Source: Oribacterium sp. C9 (GTDB taxonomy: Bacteria > Bacillota > Clostridia > Lachnospirales > Lachnospiraceae). From it: a stretch of DNA of 64,000 nt. A program made the translations under genes and the position numbers. Under the pieces are notes generated by a model, which did not search any database, was not told where the DNA came from, and saw only the letters and a program-made list of their open reading frames with translations. The stretch lies in the NCBI RefSeq assembly GCF_002007235.1, contig NZ_MUHW01000009.1:1-64000 (forward strand), written 5' to 3'. This document shows, piece after piece, positions 1-8,332 of the stretch (the stretch's first letter is position 1; the number at the start of each line of letters is the position of its first letter).

Positions 1-85
1 CTGGCGGTAGGGAACTTTTTGATTTTTTACTGTCCGCTTGACGGGTAGCATACCACATTCTCTCTGGCAGCTGCACTTTTTTTCG

Positions 86-235
86 CGATAAAGTCATCAA
101 GTGACTCCATGAACGCCGGGCTTGCACGGGCGGACATGGAGGCATTTGATGACCAACGCGGAATCGACCATCTCCGATGGGAGATTACGATAAAGCCATC
201 AAGTGACTCCATGAACACCGGGCTTGCACGAGCGG
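86..235. repeat. Two direct copies of a 48-bp palindrome-associated repeat
   Basis: Positions 86-133 and 188-235 match at 45 of 48 bases by eye. The first copy continues into an inverted arm: 94-111 (TCATCAAGTGACTCCATG) is complementary to 135-152 at 16 of 18 positions, with a small CGCC/GGCG stem in the loop. The second copy lacks the right arm. The core GGGCTTGCACGGG resembles GGGCTTTCACGGG in the palindrome at 6733-6772. This looks like a short REP- or MITE-like intergenic element. The minus-strand open frame across it only reads the repeat twice and is not counted as a gene. Confidence 0.7.
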
Positions 236-242
236 GTCAATT

Positions 243-310
243 TGCATAAATCTACACTATAAATCTGATTTTATGCATCCGAATTTGCATATTATTCAAT
301 ATTTTTGAAT
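243..310 (+). promoter_or_regulatory. Inverted repeats upstream of the solute-binding protein promoter
   Basis: Two dyads lie just before the promoter at 328. TGCATAAATC (243-252) pairs with GATTTTATGCA (267-277) with one bulge. ATTCAA (294-299) pairs with TTGAAT (305-310) across 5 bases. They could bind a regulator of the amino-acid importer. The regulator is not identifiable from sequence. Confidence 0.3.
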
Positions 311-327
311 TTTCTGTATAAAAATAC

Positions 328-355
328 TTGATTTATCCGGAATAAGGTATATAAT
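328..355 (+). promoter_or_regulatory. Sigma-A-type promoter of the amino-acid ABC importer
   Basis: TTGATT (328-333) is followed after 16 bp by a perfect TATAAT (350-355). The site lies about 85 bp before the start codon of the lipoprotein gene. Confidence 0.65.
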
Positions 356-439
356 CTAAAAACATAGTAAACAAGTGAAGTTATACAACTTTTTTTCACC
401 ATAACTATATCGAATGTATCTCGATTGGAGGAGGATATT

Positions 440-1375
440 ATGAAGAAGACTTTCAGCGTACTTATGGCAACAGTACTTGCCGCTGCTACACTTGCAGCAT
501 GCGGTTCATCAAAGGCTCCTGAGACAGCAGCTGCTACAACAGCCGCAGCAGCAACAGAAGCAGGAGACGCAGCAAAGGACACTACAGCAGCTGCTGAAAA
601 TAAAGAGGCAGCAGCAGAGTTCACAACCATCACACCTGGTAAGCTCACTATCGGAACATCACCTGACTTCGCACCATACGAGTTCTATCACATCAACAAC
701 GGAAATCCTGAGCTCGTTGGTTTCGATATCTCACTTGCCCAGAAGATCGCTGACGAACTTGGTCTCGAGCTTCAGGTAGTTCCTATCGATTTCGACGGTA
801 TCCTCATGGAGCTTCAGAACGGAAACATTGACCTCGGTATCTCTGGTTTCTCACCAAGCCCTGAGCGTGCACAGACCTTTGACTTTTCTGATATCTACTA
901 CACAGGCGGACAGGCTTTCGTGATCCGTAAGGCTGATGCAGACAAGTACAAGGATTATGCAGCATTTGACAAGCTTCCTGTAGGTGCACAGACAGGCTCT
1001 ATCCAGATGGGTCTTGCAGAGAAGAACACTCCTAACGCCAACATCATCGGACTTGCAAAGGTTACTGATATCGTTTCAGAGATGGTTTCAGGAAAGCTTG
1101 AAGGCGCATTCATCGAGAAGGCAGTAGCAGAGCAGTACATCAAGAACTATCCTGAGCTTCAGATCGCATGGGATGTTGAGTACGATACAGAGGGTTCAGC
1201 CATCGCTCTTAAGAAGGGCAGTGACCTTGCTCCAGCAGTAAACAAGGTCATCAGTGAAGTTCTTGCAGACGGTACTATGGATGAGTACATCGCAACTGCA
1301 CAGGAGCTTGCATCTGATTCCGAGAATGTCTTCGAGGGTCAGCTTGATGCAAACGGTCAGGTAGCTGCAAACTAA
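440..1375 (+). CDS. Polar amino-acid ABC transporter substrate-binding lipoprotein
   Basis: A 311-residue extracellular lipoprotein that captures an amino acid for the permease and ATPase encoded downstream. The N-terminus has a short basic stretch, a hydrophobic segment and a lipobox with Cys21 (LAAC), followed by an Ala/Thr/Glu-rich linker to about residue 60. The rest matches the bacterial extracellular solute-binding family 3 fold (PBPb), with the hallmark TSPDFAPYEF and VGFDISLAQKIA stretches. The ATG at 440 is preferred over the upstream in-frame TTG at 425 because GGAGGAGG sits at 427-434 and a signal peptide follows directly. A terminator follows the gene, so it can be expressed in excess over the membrane components, as is usual for binding proteins. 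The ligand (Glu/Gln, Arg, His or Cys type) cannot be assigned. Confidence 0.93.
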   Translation: MKKTFSVLMATVLAAATLAACGSSKAPETAAATTAAAATEAGDAAKDTTAAAENKEAAAEFTTITPGKLTIGTSPDFAPYEFYHINNGNPELVGFDISLAQKIADELGLELQVVPIDFDGILMELQNGNIDLGISGFSPSPERAQTFDFSDIYYTGGQAFVIRKADADKYKDYAAFDKLPVGAQTGSIQMGLAEKNTPNANIIGLAKVTDIVSEMVSGKLEGAFIEKAVAEQYIKNYPELQIAWDVEYDTEGSAIALKKGSDLAPAVNKVISEVLADGTMDEYIATAQELASDSENVFEGQLDANGQVAAN

Positions 1376-1402
1376 TTCTGAGCATTCTTAATTAAATCTT
1401 TT

Positions 1403-1430
1403 TCTCCGGGCTTTGACCCGGAGATTTTTT
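1403..1430 (+). terminator. Intrinsic terminator after the binding protein
   Basis: TCTCCGGG (1403-1410) pairs with CCCGGAGA (1417-1424), followed by six T. It separates the binding-protein gene from the permease and probably acts as a partial terminator within the transport locus. Confidence 0.8.
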
Positions 1431-1608
1431 GAGTTTATTGTTGCATCTGTTTTTCTGTAAATCCTGCAATATCACAGTTTTTTCTATCTTGCGTTTACAG
1501 GAGGCTTATAATAAACTCTGTGTAGCCGAAAAATGACTTCGGACCATCCTTTTACACCTGAAGTTATATGGCTTTATATTTGTAATTTGAAAGGCAGGAA
1601 TATTTTTT

Positions 1609-2388
1609 ATGACCATCAGTTGGGGTAATATTGAAAAGATACTCACCTATGGCAACATGTTCCAGCAGGGTCTCATAGTTACTGTCCTGTTGGCACTTTG
1701 CACAGTTTTCTTCGGTTTCTTCTTGGCTTTCGGACTTGCACTCATGCTTCTGTCCGATGTGAGACCCTTCAGATATCTCGAGAAGGTAAAGACCGATGAC
1801 ATTAACAAAAAGAAGAGAAACGACTTTATCGCGAAGTTCAACCCGGTGAAGCTCATCGCCAACTGCTACGTGCAGTTCGTAAGATGTACTCCTATGCTGG
1901 TTCAGATATTCCTTGTCTACTATATAGTATTCGGATTTATCACACTTCCCAAGTTCACATTCTTCGGCTTCATTCAGTTCGAAAGATTCTTCCCGGCAGC
2001 TGTTGCCCTCGCACTTAATTCCGGCGGATACATGAGTGCAGTCATCAGAGGCGGTATCGAAGGTGTCGACAACGGGCAGACCGAGGCAGCAAGATCTCTT
2101 GGTATGAGCAAGGCACAGACTATGTACCACATCATCCTTCCGCAGGCTATCAAGAACATCCTTCCTGCAGTTGCCAACGAATTCGTTACCATCATCAAGG
2201 AGTCTTCAATCTGCTATACCATCGGTGTACAGGACATCATGTTCAATGTTAAGAGCGTTCAGTCAGCGACCTTCATCATCGCAGAGCCTCTCCTCATGGC
2301 AACATTCCTTTACTTCTGCCTGTGCTTCCCGACATCAAAGATCATCGAGTATGTAGAGAGGAGGATGCGTCAAAGTGACAACAGATAA
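1609..2388 (+). CDS. Polar amino-acid ABC transporter permease
   Basis: A 259-residue integral membrane permease of the HisM/GlnP family. Hydrophobic segments lie at about 18-50, 90-115, 125-150, 175-200 and 220-250. The cytoplasmic EAA loop that docks the ATPase is at about residues 155-176 ([16 protein letters not shown]). An unusually long charged stretch, about residues 52-78, lies between the first and second membrane segments. The ATG at 1609 has a weak site (AAGGCAGG) upstream. The gene overlaps the ATPase gene by 14 bp, so the two are translated together. Only one permease gene is present, so a homodimeric channel is likely. Confidence 0.93.
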   Translation: MTISWGNIEKILTYGNMFQQGLIVTVLLALCTVFFGFFLAFGLALMLLSDVRPFRYLEKVKTDDINKKKRNDFIAKFNPVKLIANCYVQFVRCTPMLVQIFLVYYIVFGFITLPKFTFFGFIQFERFFPAAVALALNSGGYMSAVIRGGIEGVDNGQTEAARSLGMSKAQTMYHIILPQAIKNILPAVANEFVTIIKESSICYTIGVQDIMFNVKSVQSATFIIAEPLLMATFLYFCLCFPTSKIIEYVERRMRQSDNR

Positions 2389-3130
2389 TACAGCACTTAT
2401 CAAGGTAAGAGACCTTAAGAAACATTATAATTACGGAGCCATCAAGGCCCTCGACGGTATAAACATTGACATCAACAAGGGAGACGTTATGGTAGTCATC
2501 GGACCATCAGGTTCCGGTAAGTCTACCTTCCTCCGCAGCTTAAACCTTTTGGAGGAGCCTACAGACGGAAGTATCGTTTTCGATGGCAGAGACATCGTAA
2601 ATGAAAAGATCAATCTGGATGAGTTCCGTGAGAGAATGGGAATGGTATTCCAGCACTTCAATCTTTTCCCTCACAAGACCATACTTGAAAACCTGACCCT
2701 TGCCCCTCAGATCGTAAAGGGAAAAAGCAAGGAAGAGGCAGAGAAGAAGGCACTTGAGCTTCTCGACAGAGTAGGCCTCAAGGACAGAGCTTCCGCTTAT
2801 CCTGTTCAGCTTTCAGGCGGACAGAAGCAGAGAGTTGCCATCGTAAGAGCACTCTGCATGGATCCTGAAGTCATGCTTTTTGATGAGCCTACTTCAGCTC
2901 TTGACCCTGAAATGGTAGGAGAGGTTCTGGAAGTTATGAAGGAGCTCGCCAAAGATGGTATGACCATGGTATGCGTTACCCATGAGATGGGCTTTGCCCG
3001 TGAAGTCGGAAACCGTGTAGTATTCATGGCTGACGGAAACATCATCGAAGAGGGTACACCCGAAAAGATATTCGATCATCCTGAAAGTCCGAGACTCAAG
3101 GACTTCCTCGGCAAGGTTCTCGAAGCATAA
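2375..3130 (+). CDS. Polar amino-acid ABC transporter ATPase (GlnQ/HisP family)
   Basis: A 251-residue cytoplasmic ATPase that powers the importer. Walker A is GPSGSGKST (43-51), the Q-loop lies in [10 protein letters not shown] (91-100), the signature is LSGGQKQR (146-153), Walker B is VMLFDE (166-171), and the switch histidine is in CVTHEMGF. The length is typical of the family. Translation appears to begin at a GTG at 2375 inside the permease gene, with AGAGGAGG upstream at 2357-2364. No nearer ATG fits the family start. A terminator follows at 3159-3193. Confidence 0.94.
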   Translation: MTTDNTALIKVRDLKKHYNYGAIKALDGINIDINKGDVMVVIGPSGSGKSTFLRSLNLLEEPTDGSIVFDGRDIVNEKINLDEFRERMGMVFQHFNLFPHKTILENLTLAPQIVKGKSKEEAEKKALELLDRVGLKDRASAYPVQLSGGQKQRVAIVRALCMDPEVMLFDEPTSALDPEMVGEVLEVMKELAKDGMTMVCVTHEMGFAREVGNRVVFMADGNIIEEGTPEKIFDHPESPRLKDFLGKVLEA

Positions 3131-3158
3131 ATAGACAAAGAGGCTGAGGCCTCCGTAA

Positions 3159-3193
3159 ACCCGAGATGCATCATAAATGTATCTCGGGTTTTG
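3159..3193 (+). terminator. Intrinsic terminator after the ABC ATPase
   Basis: ACCCGAGATGCAT (3159-3171) pairs with ATGTATCTCGGGT (3177-3189) with one wobble, followed by TTTT. It sits only 50 bp before the next start codon, so readthrough could feed the amidohydrolase gene. Confidence 0.75.
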
Positions 3194-3240
3194 TTAAAAA
3201 TACATTAAAAGGTCAAACTATGACCGGAAAGAAGGACATC

Positions 3241-4677
3241 ATGACTGAACTTAAAAAGCAGGTAGTAAACTTCATTGATCAGAACAAAGGGATCTTCACT
3301 GAATTATCAGACAAGATCTGGGCGAATCCCGAACTCAGCCTCAAGGAATATAAATCTGCAGCTCTTTATGAAAAGGTTCTGGAGGAGAACGGTTTTAAGG
3401 TAGAGAAAAATTTCGACAACATTGAGACAGCATTCACCGGCACCTACGGTTCAGGTCATCCTGTAATCGGAATTCTCGGAGAGTACGATGCTCTTTCCGG
3501 TTTAAGCCAGGAACGCAATGCTCTTTCACATACACCTCTTGTAGAAGGCGGAGCAGGTCACGGCTGCGGTCACAACATGCTGGGCACAGGAGCTCTCGCG
3601 GCTGCCTTCGGAATCAAGCATTATCTGGAAACAAGCGGTCATGAAGGAACAGTCATCTTCTATGGATGTCCGGGAGAAGAGGGCGGCGCCGCAAAGGCCT
3701 TTATGGCGAGAGACGGTGTCTGGAAGGACCTTGATGCAGCTCTTACATGGCATCCTGAAGATGTCAATGAGATAAAGACCGGAACCAATAACTCCACAAT
3801 TCAGATACTCTATGATTTCCACGGTGTATCAGCTCATGCAGCCGGAGATCCCGAACACGGAAGATCAGCCCTCGATGCTGTAGAACTCATGAATACAGGT
3901 GTCCAGTACCTGAGAGAGCACATGACTTCTGACTGCCGTGTGCATTATGCCATAACAAATGCAGGAGGAGTTTCGCCTAACGTGGTTCAGGATCATGCCT
4001 CTGTTCTTTATATGGTACGTGCAGGAAAAGTGAAAAATTGTGTTGAACTTTTAAAACGTGTCGATAAAATAGCTGAGGGCGCTTCCCTTATGACTGAGAC
4101 CAGCTTCGACAGGACCTTTATCGACGGAACTGCGGATCTTGTTCCAAACTTTACACTGGAAAAGGTTCTCTATGAAAACTTCAGCGAGCTTGGTGTTCCT
4201 GAATACACAGAAGAGGAGTTCGAGTTCGCAAAGAAGCTAAGCGCAACCTGTCCTGAGAATCCCGCACCGGGCTTTGCATCAAAATATGATGATGAGATAA
4301 GGGAATATACCGAAAAAGAGAGCCAGCACGGAACAACAGGAATCAACAACTTCCTGATTCCGCTCTATCACAGTACTGCTTTTCAGGCAGGCTCAACAGA
4401 TGTGGGTGACGTTTCATGGGAGACTCCTACAGGACAGATTCATGTGGCAGGTTTCGTAAACGGTGCACCGGGTCACAGCTGGCAGAATGTTTCCTGCGGA
4501 GGATCGAGCATCGGCCACAAGGCACTTATTCATGCGGGAAAGGTGCTGGCATGTGCTGCATTGGACCTCTATGAGGATCCTGATATACTGAAGGAAGCAA
4601 GAGAAGAATTTGAAAAACGAACCGCTTCAGGCTATGTCTGTCCTATAGAGAAGGATGCGAAGCCCATAGCGCTGTAA
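3241..4677 (+). CDS. AbgB-like M20-family amidohydrolase
   Basis: A 478-residue cytoplasmic metal-dependent amidohydrolase closely resembling AbgB, subunit B of E. coli p-aminobenzoyl-glutamate hydrolase. Recognisable stretches are ILGEYDALSGL, the metal-binding GHGCGHN (106-112), CPGEEGG (143-149), LTWHPE, AHAAGDPEHGRSALDAV and STDVGDVSW. The ATG at 3241 gives an N-terminus that aligns residue for residue with AbgB and has AAGAAGGA just upstream. In-frame ATGs at 3166 and 3220 would overlap the terminator or add residues. The gene follows an amino-acid importer, which suggests hydrolysis of an imported acyl-amino acid or dipeptide-like compound. The true substrate is unknown, and no AbgA partner is present in the window. 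Confidence 0.88.
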   Translation: MTELKKQVVNFIDQNKGIFTELSDKIWANPELSLKEYKSAALYEKVLEENGFKVEKNFDNIETAFTGTYGSGHPVIGILGEYDALSGLSQERNALSHTPLVEGGAGHGCGHNMLGTGALAAAFGIKHYLETSGHEGTVIFYGCPGEEGGAAKAFMARDGVWKDLDAALTWHPEDVNEIKTGTNNSTIQILYDFHGVSAHAAGDPEHGRSALDAVELMNTGVQYLREHMTSDCRVHYAITNAGGVSPNVVQDHASVLYMVRAGKVKNCVELLKRVDKIAEGASLMTETSFDRTFIDGTADLVPNFTLEKVLYENFSELGVPEYTEEEFEFAKKLSATCPENPAPGFASKYDDEIREYTEKESQHGTTGINNFLIPLYHSTAFQAGSTDVGDVSWETPTGQIHVAGFVNGAPGHSWQNVSCGGSSIGHKALIHAGKVLACAALDLYEDPDILKEAREEFEKRTASGYVCPIEKDAKPIAL

Positions 4678-4681
4678 ATCT

Positions 4682-4755
4682 GAATTGAGGATAAAAGACC
4701 AGCCTCGCCTATGTGGGATGCTGGGCGGCATCCTCAATTCCAAAGAATTGAGGAT
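4682..4755 (+). promoter_or_regulatory. Candidate two-state RNA switch controlling ygiQ translation
   Basis: GAATTGAGGAT occurs at 4682-4692 and again at 4745-4755. Its exact complement ATCCTCAATTC lies between them at 4730-4740. The middle segment can pair with the second copy (11 bp, 4-nt loop) and bury the ribosome-binding GAGGAT only 3 bases before the ATG at 4759. Alternatively it can pair with the first copy (11 bp, 37-nt loop with an inner CCAGC/GCTGG stem) and free it. The pairing is directly visible. The regulatory role and any ligand are inference. Confidence 0.6.
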
Positions 4756-4758
4756 CAT

Positions 4759-6684
4759 ATGTACGAAGGTTTTTTACCAATTAATAAAGAGGATATGCTG
4801 GAGAGAGGCTGGACACAGCCTGATTTTGTCTATGTCTCCGGTGACGCATACGTGGATCATTCAAGCTTCGGTCCGGCCATCATTTCGAGAGTGCTGGAGG
4901 CTCACGGCTACAAGGTAGCCATGCTGCCGCAGCCTGACTGGAACAATCCTGAATCCGTAACGGAATTCGGAGAGCCACGCCTTGGTTTCCTTGTTTCTTC
5001 GGGAAACATGGACTCCATGGTGAACCACTATACGGTTGCGAAAAAGCATCGTAAGACCGATGCTTATACTCCGGGAGGAGTCATGGGAAAACGTCCAGAC
5101 AGAGCCACAACCGTATACTGCAATCTCATTCGAAAGACTTATAAGCATACACCCATCATCATAGGAGGTATCGAAGCCAGTCTAAGAAGACTTTCTCACT
5201 ATGATTACTGGTCCGACAGCATTCGCCGCTCTGTACTTTTGGACAGTGGTGCAGATCTCATTTCCTATGGAATGGGAGAGCACAGTATCGTAGAGATCGC
5301 CGACGCCCTGAACTCGGGACTTGCAGTCAAGGACATCACCTGGATCCCTGGAACTGTTTATAAGACCCGTTCTGAGGCAGACATCTATGACGCGGTGAGA
5401 CTTCCGGATTTTGAAGAGATAAAGGCAAGTAAGAAAAAGTATGCTGAAAGCTTCGCCATCCAATACAGAAACACCGACCCTATAAGCGCGAAGCGGGTCT
5501 ATGAGTGTTATGACGGAGCCATGTTCGTGGTTCAGAACCCGCCTTCACTTCCCCTCACCGAGATGGAAATGGATGATGTCTATTCCCTGCCTTTCATGAG
5601 GGCATGGCATCCGATTTACGATAAGGACGGAGGCATCCCTGCCTTTGGTGAGATAAAGGAAAGTATCACTCAGGCAAGAGGCTGCTTCGGAGAATGTAAT
5701 TTCTGCGCCATCACCATGCATCAGGGACGTATAGTCCAGGCCCGTTCCCATGAAAGCGTACTGAAGGAGGCAAAGGACATAACTCAGGATCCTGAATTCA
5801 AGGGCTACATCTTTGACGTGGGTGGTCCTACTGCGGAATTCAGAGGTCCTGCCTGCGGTAAGCAGCTGACTCACGGTGCCTGCATTAACAAAAAATGTCT
5901 CTGGCCGGAGCCATGCAAGAACCTGAAGGTTGATCACTCCGACTATGTAAAGCTGCTTCGTGAAGTACGATCGCTGCCGGGAGTAAAGAAGGTATTTGTA
6001 CGTTCAGGCTTCCGTTTTGACTACCTTATGGCGGATTCCAACAAGGAATTCCTGAGAGAGATCTGCAAATATCACGTTTCAGGACAGATGCGAGTGGCAC
6101 CGGAGCATGTTTCCGACAATGTTCTGAAGGAGATGGGTAAACCCGGAGTTTCTGTCTATAACTCCTTCGTAAAGGAATTTGAGAAGATAAACAAGGAGAT
6201 GGGACTTAACCAGTACATCGTTCCTTACCTTATGTCCAGCCATCCGGGTTCAAGACTCAAGGATGCCATCACTCTTGCAGAGTACATAAGAGATATGGGA
6301 TACATTCCCGATCAGGTACAGGATTTCTATCCAACCCCTGGTACAGTGTCCACAGCCATGTACTATACAGGTTTAAATCCTCTCACCATGGAAGAGGTGT
6401 ATGTTCCGAAAAATCCTCATGAGAAGGCGATGCAACGTGCCCTTATCCAGTATCGTAGACCTGAGAACTATGAGCTTGTCAAAGAGGCGCTTCTCAAGGA
6501 ACATCGTGAGGACCTTATAGGCTTCGGACCTGAATGTCTCATTCGCCCGAGAAAACCTCAGGAGGAATCATCCGGCGGAAAGCGTACTGAAAGGAGCCGT
6601 AATATCAGCGGTAAACCTTCTAAAGGAAGACATGAAGACCGAAAAACTTCACGAGGCGGCAACAGGAAAAAAATCATAAGGTAA
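4759..6684 (+). CDS. YgiQ-family radical SAM protein
   Basis: A 641-residue protein of the YgiQ / UPF0313 radical SAM family. The N-terminal domain begins with the family hallmark FLPINKEDMLERGW. The radical SAM core carries the [4Fe-4S] motif C309-x3-C313-x2-C316 in ARGCFGECNFC, followed by conserved blocks such as GGPTAEFRGPACG, RVAPEHVSD, YLMSSHPGS and DFYPTPGTVST. The last 40 or so residues are a Lys/Arg/Ser-rich tail. The ATG at 4759 matches the family start. The upstream in-frame ATG at 4711 would put the leader stem inside the protein and lacks a ribosome site. The reaction is not established for this family. Neighbours give little further clue. Confidence 0.9.
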   Translation: MYEGFLPINKEDMLERGWTQPDFVYVSGDAYVDHSSFGPAIISRVLEAHGYKVAMLPQPDWNNPESVTEFGEPRLGFLVSSGNMDSMVNHYTVAKKHRKTDAYTPGGVMGKRPDRATTVYCNLIRKTYKHTPIIIGGIEASLRRLSHYDYWSDSIRRSVLLDSGADLISYGMGEHSIVEIADALNSGLAVKDITWIPGTVYKTRSEADIYDAVRLPDFEEIKASKKKYAESFAIQYRNTDPISAKRVYECYDGAMFVVQNPPSLPLTEMEMDDVYSLPFMRAWHPIYDKDGGIPAFGEIKESITQARGCFGECNFCAITMHQGRIVQARSHESVLKEAKDITQDPEFKGYIFDVGGPTAEFRGPACGKQLTHGACINKKCLWPEPCKNLKVDHSDYVKLLREVRSLPGVKKVFVRSGFRFDYLMADSNKEFLREICKYHVSGQMRVAPEHVSDNVLKEMGKPGVSVYNSFVKEFEKINKEMGLNQYIVPYLMSSHPGSRLKDAITLAEYIRDMGYIPDQVQDFYPTPGTVSTAMYYTGLNPLTMEEVYVPKNPHEKAMQRALIQYRRPENYELVKEALLKEHREDLIGFGPECLIRPRKPQEESSGGKRTERSRNISGKPSKGRHEDRKTSRGGNRKKIIR

Positions 6685-6695
6685 AAACACCTTAG

Positions 6696-6727
6696 GAGAG
6701 CATGACACAGTCGTGCTCTCTTTTTTT
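6696..6727 (+). terminator. Intrinsic terminator after ygiQ
   Basis: GAGAGCATGAC pairs with GTCGTGCTCTC, ending at 6720, with one mismatch. A run of seven T follows (6721-6727). Confidence 0.85.
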
Positions 6728-6732
6728 GACCA

Positions 6733-6772
6733 AAACATCAAATGAACCGTGGGCTTTCACGGGATGATGTTT
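6733..6772. repeat. Short palindromic element related to the 86-152 repeat
   Basis: AAACATCA (6733-6740) and TGATGTTT (6765-6772) are perfect inverted arms. An inner stem CCGTG/CACGG (6747-6751, 6758-6762) surrounds GGCTTT. The core and the ATCAAATGAA arm resemble the repeat near position 100. Confidence 0.5.
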
Positions 6773-6876
6773 GACATTCAGTACATCAATCCGATATACC
6801 GCAGGATGTTTGTATCACTGATTAATTTTGACCTTTAAATCGAAATGATTTGTTAAGGTATGAAGCGTCATTCCCA

Positions 6877-6885
6877 TGCTAAAAT
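6877..6885 (+). promoter_or_regulatory. Extended -10 promoter candidate before the carboxypeptidase gene
   Basis: TGcTAAAAT at 6877-6885 is an extended -10 element with no good -35 hexamer. The same pattern recurs before other genes in the window. The 120-bp leader that follows has no obvious structure. Confidence 0.4.
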
Positions 6886-7013
6886 GTAGACACTTATGAT
6901 GGGATGAGTATGGAGTTTATGTGCATCAATGTACTATCCATGGCATCCGGATATTTTTAGAGAGGATCAGAGCTCAACCCGGAGCATTTCCCCGGGAAAA
7001 GCTTATTTACATT

Positions 7014-8186
7014 ATGAAAAATCATTCCAAGTTCATCAAACGAACAGCCGCTGAAATTCTTATAGCCGTTATGGCAACTGTCAATGTCTCCACCATTACA
7101 CTTGCAGATACCAGATCAATCACTGTAGAAATCTCGGATTACGGTCCTGTTGGCGCCCCGGCAAATTCAGGCGAGAGCAGTTCTCAGCTCATACCGGAAA
7201 CCAAGGCCGATGATAAAGCGGACTCTACTGTAAGTTCAAACACGGCGTCAGATACAGCTTCATCTGCCGAAAGCTCTGCCGCTTCAACAGAAGCTGCAGA
7301 AGCCTCACAGTCTGCCTCCACATCGTCTGAATCTGCCGCTTCAACTGATACTACATCCTCTGCCGTATCGGCAGTTCAGAATTCCGTTAAGAACTTCCTG
7401 AAAACAAATCTTACAGCCACACCGGAGGTAAATGCCAACTTTGCTATCCTTGTTGATTCTGATTCAAATCTCATAGTTGCTGATAAAAACGGGGAGACCA
7501 GGATGAATCCAGCATCCATGACAAAGGTCATGACTCTTCTCGTTGCATGCGAGCATCTCACAGACCTCTCTGAAAAAGTTGAGATCACTCAGGATATCGT
7601 AGATTACGTTCAGAAAGAGGGCGCTTCAAACTGTGGTTTCAAGGCCGGAGAGAAGGTTACCGTTCAGGATCTTCTCTATGGTCTCATACTTCCTTCCGGA
7701 GCCGATGCAGCCCTTGCCCTTGTACGTCACATAGCAGGTTCAGAGGAACAATTTGTAAATCTTATGAACCAAAAGGCACAGGAGCTTGGTATTTCCGCAA
7801 CAACACATTATACTAATTGTACAGGGCTTTATGGTGCCGATCATTACACCACCGCAAAGGACATGGCGCTGGTTATGAAGTATGCTGCCGCTGACCCATA
7901 TGCAAGTGCAGTTCTTGCAACGAGAAATTACACGACGAAAGCCAGCAACAAGCACAGCAACGGCATAACATTTTCAAATCTTTTCCTGAAACGTATAGAC
8001 GGACAGGAATCCGGCGGTGAAGCATTGATGGCAAAGACCGGTTACATTTCGAAAGCAGGCAACTGTGCGGTTTCTTATTTCACAGCTCCGAGCGGACATC
8101 ATTATATCTGTGTGACCGGAAAGACTCAGGGTGCATGGAATGTAGTATATGCACATGCCGAGCTTTACAAGAAATACGGAAAATAA
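7014..8186 (+). CDS. D-alanyl-D-alanine carboxypeptidase (DacF/PBP5 family), secreted
   Basis: A 390-residue exported penicillin-binding protein that should trim the terminal D-Ala from peptidoglycan stem peptides. It has an N-terminal signal peptide (about residues 1-32), then a long Ser/Ala/Thr-rich linker (about 55-120) that probably spans the wall, then the serine peptidase S11 domain. Catalytic motifs are S168-x-x-K171 (NPASMTKVM), SGA at 228-230 in place of the usual SxN, and KTG at 341-343. No C-terminal amphipathic anchor helix is evident. The ATG at 7014 is chosen because it begins a normal signal peptide. An upstream GTG at 6921 would add 31 non-signal residues. The ribosome site is weak. 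Confidence 0.88.
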   Translation: MKNHSKFIKRTAAEILIAVMATVNVSTITLADTRSITVEISDYGPVGAPANSGESSSQLIPETKADDKADSTVSSNTASDTASSAESSAASTEAAEASQSASTSSESAASTDTTSSAVSAVQNSVKNFLKTNLTATPEVNANFAILVDSDSNLIVADKNGETRMNPASMTKVMTLLVACEHLTDLSEKVEITQDIVDYVQKEGASNCGFKAGEKVTVQDLLYGLILPSGADAALALVRHIAGSEEQFVNLMNQKAQELGISATTHYTNCTGLYGADHYTTAKDMALVMKYAAADPYASAVLATRNYTTKASNKHSNGITFSNLFLKRIDGQESGGEALMAKTGYISKAGNCAVSYFTAPSGHHYICVTGKTQGAWNVVYAHAELYKKYGK

Positions 8187-8293
8187 ATGATACTGATGCT
8201 TTATGTAGTGACAGCTTTTAAGATAAGCTGCCAATGCTTAAGGCGCATCACTTAATAAAAATGTATTCCAACCTAAGAACCCTTTGCAAATAA

Positions 8294-8302
8294 TGATAAA
8301 AT
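8294..8302 (+). promoter_or_regulatory. Extended -10 promoter candidate before the FHA-ABC gene
   Basis: TGaTAAAAT at 8294-8302 lies 30 bp before the start codon. No convincing -35 element is seen. Confidence 0.4.
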
Positions 8303-8332
8303 GGGATGTCATTCCCATTTATGGAGGAAAAG

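Noticed and set aside
27-218. 63-codon minus-strand open frame
   Set aside because: It only translates the 48-bp repeat twice, lacks a ribosome site and overlaps a palindromic element.
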